Assembly (NCBI GenBank): GCA_039096225.1
Contig: JBBPEB010000015.1
Location: 248,001 to 312,000, forward strand
Source: Blastocystis sp. Blastoise
Taxonomy: Eukaryota; Sar; Bigyra; Opalinata; Blastocystidae
Length of the DNA: 64,000 nt
Reading direction: 5' to 3'
Shown in pieces: positions 45,871 through 61,747 of the stretch (the first letter of the stretch is position 1; each line of letters opens with the position of its first letter). Position numbers and translations under genes: made by a program. A model generated the notes under the pieces. It was given only the letters and a program-made list of their open reading frames with translations. It was not told where the DNA came from and did not search any database.

Positions 45871-46970
45871 GTTTTTATTCTTATAGTGCAGCTTTATTTT
45901 TTCGTTAATTACATTATATAACTATATAAATATATATATTAAAGTTATATATGTATATTATAATTCAGAATATAATTATATAATATGTTTTCTCTTATTT
46001 TATTTTTAATGATTATCTTTTTGTATTAATAAATACATATAATATTATTTTATTTTTTTTTATATCTTTGGATGCCATCTTTTGATTTATTATTATATAT
46101 GTATATCCTGCTTCTTTAAACTAGTATTACTCTAATATATCAATGTAATTCAATTCTTATTGTAATATATCTAATATAGTATACTATAAACAATATCTAT
46201 GTCTATTCCATATACTAAATATATAGTATACCTTTATTTATTATTTATGTATATATAGTTTTATAGCTTCTTTTTATGAGCAACGATATATTATATTCTT
46301 CTATATATATGTATGTATACATATATATAAATTCTTCATATTTTTATATAACTTTTCTAATTTTATTTTTATGTAATTTATTTACTAATTTGTATTTATG
46401 ATTATTTATTTATTTTTTTTTTATTTTTATATTTTGATTTAGGATTGTTTCTCTATCTTTGTTTTTTTTTTGTTTTTTCACTATGTACATATGTACATAA
46501 TTATTTATAAATTTCTGTCTTCACTTTATTTTATGCTAAACTATTACAATAATGTTCTATTATACTTTTTTATATTTAACGAATTTATATATCTATATTC
46601 TATATTGTTTTTCTTTTTTTCATTTTTTTTATTATCGTTGTGTGTGTACACTAAACAATCAAGTATGTGAAGTATGTATTTATATATTTATATAGTATGC
46701 TTACTATATGTATATAATATATTCATTTACTGAAAATATTTCTTAATATTATTTGCTATTTTTTTTTATTTGTTTTAAAAATGTCTTTGTAAAATCTAAA
46801 TATTTAGTTTATTTGTTTTCTATTTATAATAAACATTACACGTTACCAACATTAATATTTACGATGAGATTAAGTATCAAAAAAACAATAAATTTAAAAA
46901 ACATATTAAAATTAATTTTAGAGGGAAATAAATAAACGCGGTATAAAAAACTAGTTCATATTTTTAAAAA
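43255..46970. other. 3.7 kb T-rich, gene-free region
   Basis: The longest gene-free stretch. It is T-rich on the + strand almost throughout, studded with short TA runs and one long one at about 45807-45868. No coding sequence with plausible codon use, no tRNA, no recognisable mobile element. Confidence 0.5.
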
Positions 46971-48999
<2,029 letters not shown>

Positions 49000-49819
49000 A
49001 TGCACACTATTAAAATTGAATTATAACTAGAATCACTGTAGTCTTTATATAAGTCCTGTTTTGTTTATTTTTATCCAATATATTCAACAATCTACATCAT
49101 TATACTTACTTATATAAGGTGTATCTTAAATTTCAATACTCATTTCTTTATTTTAAATACAATTATAAAAATAAAATCAACATCAATCAATTCAAACACT
49201 TCGAGAAATATATATTTTATGATCATCATTTTCGATAGAATACAACTGGTGCTCTTTATATCCGTATAAAGCTTGGCATAACCATTGAATTGAATAGAAG
49301 CAATTAATATTATGATATCTTTCTGTCGTCTTGGGAATGAATATATTCAGTCCAACTATTGTGTTTAGTTTATTTGATTGATTCAATTATGAGGCAATTT
49401 AACAAACAAAAAAAACGAATCATGAATTGCATCTTGAAAAGGCCCTTATTATTTTTTCATGTATAACATTAGGGTACCTAAGTTAGAAATTTATGGAATA
49501 ATGAAAAAAGTATGTAGAACACATTTATATTAACGGGAGAAAAAGATGATAATCAACCCTATTCATTATATTGTTGGGTCCTTAATCTATTTCTTTATGG
49601 AGTAGTTTATTCTTCCTATCATTTGATTGGTAAGTAGAGTTGCCCTTCTCTACAAAGAAATCAGTTTCTGCACCATTCATTTACTTTTTCCTTTACCAGT
49701 CATTTCGTTGGTTTTCCCATGAATATAGAATTGTTATAAACATGGAGTTCGTGTTGTGTTTTATTCAAATTTCATTTTATCGTTGATATCTGTATTTTGT
49801 ATTGTGATAATTAAAAACG
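49000..49819. promoter_or_regulatory. intergenic region with an inverse CCAAT box
   Basis: 820 bases. The 3' half is less AT-rich and contains TTGATTGGTAAG (inverse CCAATCA) near 49623, about 195 bases before the transporter start. No gene seen. Confidence 0.35.
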
Positions 49820-54656
<4,837 letters not shown>

Positions 54657-54954
54657 ATCAACACCGTATAATAGATCATTCCTTTTATTTTTTACTTATA
54701 CATATTAATTTTATTTACATGATACGTTTTTTAATATCAATGACCTCTTAATTATATTTCTTTCTAAATTTAAATTGATGAAGCACACATGAGTATTGTG
54801 TTTTCATTTTGTATTGAGCCATATATTTTGTTTTCGAATATTGTTTTGTTATTTATAAATTGCAACAATTTATAACAATATTAACCATGTTGTTATTTAA
54901 TAATGGCATATTAAATTAAAAAAACTGTTCAACATTTTTCTTTTTGGTAGTGTC

Positions 54955-56326
54955 ATGCAAACAACACGTTTATTTGTCTCTGAATTACTAAAACAAAAGA
55001 GAGTATATCTATCAGGATCTTCTGTATTCTTGAGAAGGTTAATAGTCGCCACTCATCCAGATGAAGATGTCAATCAAGAAAATAAACCTGCTAAAGATGC
55101 AGAATCTATAAGTAAAGATCACAGCCCAGTGAAACTAGAGGGAGTTACTGCGTTTCGAAGAACTAATAACGAAATGAATCTAGATCGTACAGAGAAACGA
55201 TATCTTAAATATAGTTCCTTATCTAAACGTCTTGGATCAACTTTAATTGATTTCGGTGTTGCTTTTGCAATTGGTGGTTGTTGCCAATTCTTCATTGAAC
55301 CAATATTTGGACTAGGTATCTTTAATCCTATTATTGTCAATCAAATTGTGACATATCCAATATATTGCTTAAGTGATTGTTTATCTCCTTCATCTCGTTC
55401 GTTAGGAAAGCATTTAATGCACATAAAGGTAGTAGATAAAGATAATAATTTAGCAACAAAGATTCAAACGGTGAATCGTGCTCTGTATTTATATACTATA
55501 TATTATTATAATACTTTATATATGTAAAATGTATTAAAAACTTATTATATATATACTATTTATTATAAAACTTATTATATGTATAGATGGTTTTATCCCT
55601 TAATGTTAATAAGTCAGAATCCAAGTTATTTATTAGCGTTTGTAGGGTCCTATCAACTAATTAACTTTTATTGTGTTTTACGATATCGACGTGATTTCTC
55701 TGAATATATGACAAATCTACATACTATAGACGAAGGTTCTACATATACTGAAGTATATTATTATATTATATTATATTATATTATAATATATTATATTATA
55801 TTATATTATATTATATTATATTATATTATATTATATTATATTATATTATATTATATTATATTATATTATATTATATTATATTATATTATATTATATTATA
55901 TTATATTATATTATATTATATTATATTATATTATATTATATTATATTATATTATATTATATTATATTATATTATATTATATTATATTATATTATATTATA
56001 TTATATTATATTATATTATATTATATTATATTATATTATATTATATTATATTATATTATACTGTATTATTATTATTATATTAAAAATAATAACTTAAACC
56101 ATATTTTATATACAACTAATAATATCTAGGATTATAAACGATATAAAGAACATAAAACAACGAAAGAAGAACTTAATATGAGAAATATTAATGTATTCTT
56201 TCTATTGTTTTTCATGGGATTTACTTCATTTATAACTTCACATTATCTTATGGAAAAAAAGCCTGATCAAAAGAAGCCACAAGAAAAAATGAATTTAGTA
56301 ATTGATTTTGGAAAAAATAAAAAATA
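54955..56326 (+). CDS. RDD-family membrane protein, possibly organellar
   Basis: Three exons, about 310 residues. The N-terminus (MQTTRLFVSELLKQKRVYLS) is basic and hydroxyl-rich, compatible with a mitochondrial presequence. After a charged linker the RDD domain begins: KYSSLSKRLGSTLIDFGVAF (Arg, Asp of RDD), GCCQFFIEPIFGLGIF, IVTYPIYCLSDCLSPSSRSL and GKHLMHIKVVDKDN, then NRALWFYPLMLISQNPSYLL. The last exon adds a transmembrane helix (NVFFLLFFMGFTSFITSHYL) and a Lys-rich tail. RDD proteins are small polytopic membrane proteins of uncertain function, some linked to Na+/H+ exchange in bacteria. About four transmembrane helices in total. The second intron is a 300-base pentamer satellite. Confidence 0.82.
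55756..56060 (+). repeat. TTATA pentamer satellite, about 60 copies
   Basis: Near-perfect tandem TTATA for about 300 bases directly after the GTATATTA donor of the RDD gene intron 2. Confidence 0.93.
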
Positions 56327-56535
56327 AAAAAGAGTGAATGAATTGTTGTTACTATTTTGTTATGTTAAAGGTGAATGATATTACAGTTTTTGCATAACAG
56401 TATTTAAATATTAAGAATTAAAAAAAACATAAAAACAAACTATATTCAAAAATTTTGTCACTAAATAGTTATAAACAAAACAAGTAAATAAGAATTAGAC
56501 ATTATAGTAGAAAAATAATTTTTCTAGATGTTTCT

Positions 56536-57188
56536 TTACTGGAAGAAACAACTATTAGGTTCAATTGGGTCACTACGTCCGTCTCCGAGAGTAGGAGAAG
56601 CAGGAATACCATTCCAATTAAGCCAACATCTCTGATATATCAAACGATCAAGAACTGTGTCTTGATTTAAAAGTTCAGCACGTGTCCAGAGAGTTTCTGA
56701 AGCAGCTAAAGCACGTGGTAAGATTGTTTTTTCTTGAACAGAAATATCAACTAGAAAGAATGATATTGTTATATTAACGATAAAGATATATTATAGAATA
56801 AATAATAGTATAAATATATATATAAAATCAATTCTATATACCTTTTTCTCCCCACATACATACTTCTCCTCCTAAAACAAGTTTTAATTGTTCAGGATCT
56901 GTAATACCATCTAAACTATATATATATATATAGATATAATTATGATACTATTTGATAAATATAAAAATATATTGATTCTATATATATTAAAAAGCTTAAT
57001 CCATAATAACTATTCCAATGTAAATAAAGTTGATCTAAATACCACTGATAATAATTGGAGTATATAGCTCTAAAAATATACATAGAATTATTATTTAATT
57101 AATGATTATATAGTATAATATTTGTATATAGCTCTAAATCCCTTGGAAGTAACGTCTTTAACGGCATTTTGTTGACCAAGCCATACTT

Positions 57189-57240
<52 letters not shown>

Positions 57241-57371
57241 ATACTTCAATAATACTATCTTTAGGAACAGAGAAAGAACGATACACTTCTTCCCAAAAGA
57301 CAGGGCTACGATTATATTTCTTAAGAATATCATATACCTATATATATCATAATTATAGATAATTATAGATA

Positions 57372-57415
<44 letters not shown>

Positions 57416-57862
57416 TATACTCTATTAATAAAATAACCATAAGCATCAGTAGTAGAGTATCCTTTCTCTTTCATCCAAGCAGCTATTTCAGGGACATCAT
57501 TCCAACATTGAGTGTTTACTTATATATATATATAGGTATATATATGTTACACATGGATTCATATAAAATAATAAAATAACTAAAAATAGAATAATCACGG
57601 GAATATACTTCATCTCCTCCAACATGGAATAAAGCTTCAGGAAGACGTTTAGATATATATATATAATCGATGATTATATATATCTAAATATATATATATA
57701 TATTTAGAAACTGATTTGATCATAGCTTCAATAACTTCGAAAGTATGTTCACTAGCAGGATTCAGAGGAGTTAAGCAAGTTTCAGAAGGACAAATGGAAG
57801 GATCTGATTTACACCAAATAGCAGCATGTCCGGGAACATCGATTTCGGGCATAACACGAATA

Positions 57863-57912
<50 letters not shown>

Positions 57913-58976
57913 TACCTCTTTGACGAGCATATTCAATAACTTCTTCAGTATCTTCCTATATATATATAGTTATAGTAACATTAGCAATGTATATATATAC
58001 AAGAGTATATCGTTCATAAGCAGAATAGGAAGAAGGGAACATATCAATACCTTCAATCTCCATAGGGAATGATTGTTCATCAGAAATATGCCAGTGAAGG
58101 ACGTTTAACTTAATAAGAGACATACTATCAATAACATTATAAATGGCTCTAACGGGTAAAAAGTGACGAGAACTATCAATTAATAATCCACGATAACCAA
58201 ATGATGGATGATCTTGAATGGACCAAGGAGCGTGTTTAATATGATACACATGATCAGCAGGTGACCATTGAATTAATTGATTTAAAGAAGTTAAAGCGTG
58301 ATAATAACCATAAATACACTTCGATTTGATTTCAATAGTAGTAGCAGAATCAGGAATATAAAGAGAATAAGATTCATCATATCCTTGTTGTAAATCACAA
58401 TTGAGATCTTCAATAGAAACAGTAATAGTATTAATATTACCATCAGAAACATTAGCAGTATGAACATTAACACGCTTAACTAATCTATTGAAGGCATTGA
58501 CAACATCATCAGATGCAGTTTCAGTAACAAGTTTAATGTTTTTCATATCAACGTCAACAATAGTATTTCCATTAGTGAAGTTATTGGGAAGAGGCCAAAG
58601 AACATTATCAGGTTCTTTTCCAGAAGGTCCATGAACTAAAGAACAATAAAACAGTAATTAATATATCAAAAATGAAAAAAAAAAATTAAAAAAATAGTTT
58701 AGTTAAACATAAACTTCGCAAATACATACTGCTAGAAATAATATAAAGGTCGACAGCAGTTTCTTGATTCATTACACCACCAAGTTTCTTTAACCAACCG
58801 TGGGTGTTGAATCCAATACATTCTTCAATCTCATCACAAATAGTTTTCATTTGTTCAACTGATTCGAAATCAACGTGCTTCACATCTTGGTTCCAGTCCA
58901 TCTTACGGTAAACAACATAATCTTTAGCATTAACTAATGCCAAGAATAAAACAAATAAAGCTAAATAACTTTTCAT
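56536..58976 (-). CDS. HEXB: secreted beta-N-acetylhexosaminidase (GH20)
   Basis: Start MKSYLALFVLFLALVNA is a signal peptide. A short Cys module follows (TICDEIEECIGFNTHGWLKK). Then GH20: NHKAPWSIQDHP-type region (KHAPWSIQDHPSFGYRGLLI), DSSRHFLPVRAIYNVIDSM, KLNVLHWHISDEQSFPMEIE, VIEYARQRGIRVMPEIDVPG with HAAIW, the catalytic pair in LFHVGGDE, CWNDVPEIAAWMKEKGYS, PVFWEEVY, IIEVWLGQQNAV, NYYQWYLDQLYLHWN, LGGEVCMWGEKVDISVQEKT and LPRALAASETLW. It removes terminal GlcNAc/GalNAc in lysosome or outside the cell. The SN..WYLD..D..W block matches the plant subtype. Of ten interruptions five are GT-AG. The others (56916-56994, and those flanked by repeats at 57060, 57181, 57517 and 57654) are not, if the family alignment is to be kept. 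So the gene either uses non-canonical introns or is damaged. Confidence 0.93.
57060..57138 (-). repeat. 15-bp direct repeat around an insert in the hexosaminidase gene
   Basis: GTATATAGCTCTAAA (+ strand) at 57060-57074 and 57124-57138, offset 64. One copy reads FRAIY on the minus strand; the insert lies between it and SNYYQWYLD. No GT follows the upstream copy on the coding strand before the second copy except twelve bases ahead of it. Confidence 0.9.
57181..57251 (-). repeat. 13-bp direct repeat around a TA insert in the hexosaminidase gene
   Basis: CCATACTTCAATA (+ strand) at 57181-57193 and 57239-57251, offset 58. The coding strand reads IIEVW into a pure TA run, then the same codons again before LGQQNAV. 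Confidence 0.9.
57654..57708 (-). repeat. TTTAGA direct repeat with an internal hairpin, hexosaminidase gene
   Basis: TTTAGA at 57654-57659 and 57703-57708, offset 49, splitting SVSK from RLPEALFHVGGDE. The insert itself is a near-palindrome centred on ATCATCGAT. No GT-AG pair removes it in frame. Confidence 0.85.
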
Positions 58977-59748
58977 TTTAACGAAATAAAAATTTATGTA
59001 ATCTTTGATCTTCTTTGGAGAAAACACAGAAAAATGACGAATCCAGTGGTTTTGTGTCATACCATCCACGAATAATATTGTTCTAGTGGATTGTTAGAAA
59101 AAGTGAAAGTGTTTCGAAGATTGTTTTTGATGCACTATACGTCACAAATAATACCATTACGATTCATTTTTCTTCTTCCTTTTTATTGATTAGATAGGTA
59201 TTGAATATAAATGTATAGATCTGTAAATATATCTAAAAACAAGTGAATCAATGTTGAAAAGAGGAAAAACTGTTATTATTAACACGTAAATCGTATAGAA
59301 GAAACAGAGTATAAAATGAGACAATCATAATATCTTAAACTGTGATATCGGAGCTACTGAAATCCAAGTTAGAATTGAGATATAAATAATTATACTTTCT
59401 AAAGATTGCCATCAAAGTTTAATCATATACCATCTAATTTAAATGCAGTAATGTCTTGATCAATATTTAGATCTTAAAATGATATCAAACTTTAAATCTT
59501 TCAAATGAGTCAATTATATAAATAGTATCTTTATTGTTCCATTGACACAACACAAATGTTACAAAGCTGGATTTCATTCAAGAGTATTCTCCAGCCTTTG
59601 AAATGTATTCAAGAATATATAGAGAAGAAAACAAAAAAAAAAACTGGAAAAAGCTGAAAGTTCCTTGTTTTTAGAATTCTATTAATAACCATTTCTTCTA
59701 TAGAAAACCAACATAATTATTTAATTCATTAATACATACTTACTAGAA
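58977..59748. promoter_or_regulatory. divergent intergenic region
   Basis: 770 bases between two genes for secretory-pathway proteins. Low-repeat AT sequence, A tracts near 59630 on the + strand. No gene or clear box. Confidence 0.4.
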
Positions 59749-60506
59749 ATGAAAAGCGTTATAATTCTTTGTATAATTGCATGTATAGCTTCTTCTGCTG
59801 CTGTTCAGAAACCTGTTAGTCTTCCTGATTTAGTTGGTTCTTGGATTTACAATCAAAAGAAGATCACTCTTTCAACTGGTGCTATTCTTGAAGCTCAATC
59901 TCTTGCTGAATACAATATCACTAGTACTGGCTCTGAAGGCGAATATGAGTTGATCCCTGTTTTCATTCATAACGGTTTCAGAATGGATGATGAAAAACAA
60001 TATGTCATGAGTACTAAGGATAATATGACTGCTACTTTAAATGAAATAATCAACGGTGAAACTCCTGAAACAAAAGAAATTGTTACTTTTACTCTTCAAG
60101 AATTCTTAAAGGGTGATTTTTATATGGCCTTTGGTTCTATTCCTAACAGTAACTATCAATATGAATTTACTTATTTAAATAAGAATTATATTTCTGTGAA
60201 GTTTTCTGATGTTACTAATGATGTTGCTTATGTCATTTCTGCTCGTCGTGTTATTGTTCCTCCTCCTAAAACATTCTTCCAAAAGTATGGTACCTATATC
60301 ATGATGGCTGCTATCATTCTTTCTCAAGTATATATATATATTTATATATATATATTATGTTATCATTTTATTTCTACTATTCTTTATATATAATTTCTTT
60401 GCTATTTCTACATATCTTTTCATCCATATATTTTATATTTATATAGCTTTTGACTAAAGGTTTAGTTCCTAATGAACAACCACAAGAACATTTGAAGACA
60501 AATTAA
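59749..60506 (+). CDS. type I membrane protein of the secretory pathway, hypothetical
   Basis: Two exons, about 230 residues. The signal peptide is MKSVIILCIIACIASSAAVQ. The luminal part begins PVSLPDLVGSWIYNQKKITL and is strand-rich, with sequons NIT and NMT. It suggests a beta-barrel or sandwich (the GSWIY opening is lipocalin-like, inference). Near the C-terminus PPPKTFFQKYGTYIMMAAII starts the transmembrane helix, and exon 2 encodes a short polar cytosolic tail (LVPNEQPQEHLKTN). The F-F-x-K-Y-x-x-Y-I stretch before the helix recalls EMC10-type ER proteins, but I do not see enough to assign it. The codon bias toward C-ending codons suggests good expression. Confidence 0.82.
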
Positions 60507-60769
60507 TTTTTTTTTATATTGACACATTTTTTCCTTTTCTTTTCTTGTTTGCTTAAATATATATATATTAAACAACAAAATATATAGTTTCATATAATAT
60601 AGTTAACATTATTATGTTTCTAATTTTCTTTTTTGTTATACATTAATAATATCAAAAAATATGTTTTTAATGAGGGACTGGATAAAGAACCGCGGAAAAA
60701 AGTTAGAAAAAACCACAAGAAATTGAAAATTCAAGATTTTATTATTATTTATTAATCGATAATTTTACA

Positions 60770-61708
60770 ATGAATAATGATATTCGAAGTGAAATTTTTG
60801 ATTCACCGATAGGGACGACTAGTCTTTCACAACAATCAGATAATGGAAATACTTTAGAACTTCAATGGAGGAACTCACCCCTTGTCAAGAAGAAACAAAA
60901 TGAGTCAAATACAAAGTATATGATTTTTTATAATATGTACAATATAATTTTTGATATAAAGTGTTATTAACGTACAACATGATTTAAAACAGTTAGAAAA
61001 AATTACAAAGAATTTATTTCCTGAGAAAGAGAATGAACCAGGAATATCATTCACTCAGCAGGTGATGAATATGGATGACGACGAGCTTTCTCCTAAAAAG
61101 AAACGTTACAGATTTAGTCCATTGAAGCCGTCTCCTTTATCAAGAACTCCCAGAATAGATAGAACATCATCAACACAACAAAAAACACGTACATAATTTA
61201 CTTTTATAATTATTAGATATCAATATTTGAAAATTATAATATTCTTATTTGTATAGATTCATCAACAAATGATACTGTTTTTGACATTGATTTTGATTCT
61301 CCAAAAGAAAAATTATGTATTGATGATGACTTGTTCTTATTATCTCATGATCCTATAACTTCATTACCTCCTGTTCCTACTACAAAAGTATCTTCTTTCA
61401 CTATGGATTCCACTATCGGTTGTACTATGTGCTCTGTGAAATCTAATCTTGAAGGTCAACCGAAAAGAGTGAAAAGCAATGAAGATCCTCATAATCAAGA
61501 ATCACATAATAATTTATCTTATAAATCACATAATAATAGTATATCCTATAGTTTATCGTCAAATGAGCAAGTGCATTTAGAACAATGTATATATATAATA
61601 TTTATATTTATATATATATTTATATTATTTTCTATTTAATTATCTTTCAATCCTATCTTTCTATAGCTTCTTCTCTTCCTCCTCTTCCTCCATCTTCTTC
61701 TTCTATTG

Positions 61709-61747
<39 letters not shown>

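Noticed and set aside
56536-58976. Hexosaminidase as a plain pseudogene
   Set aside because: All catalytic and structural motifs are intact, the frame is lost only at TA-rich inserts, and similar inserts occur in ELP3 and RPS3, which must be functional. It remains possible for this gene and is stated in the finding.
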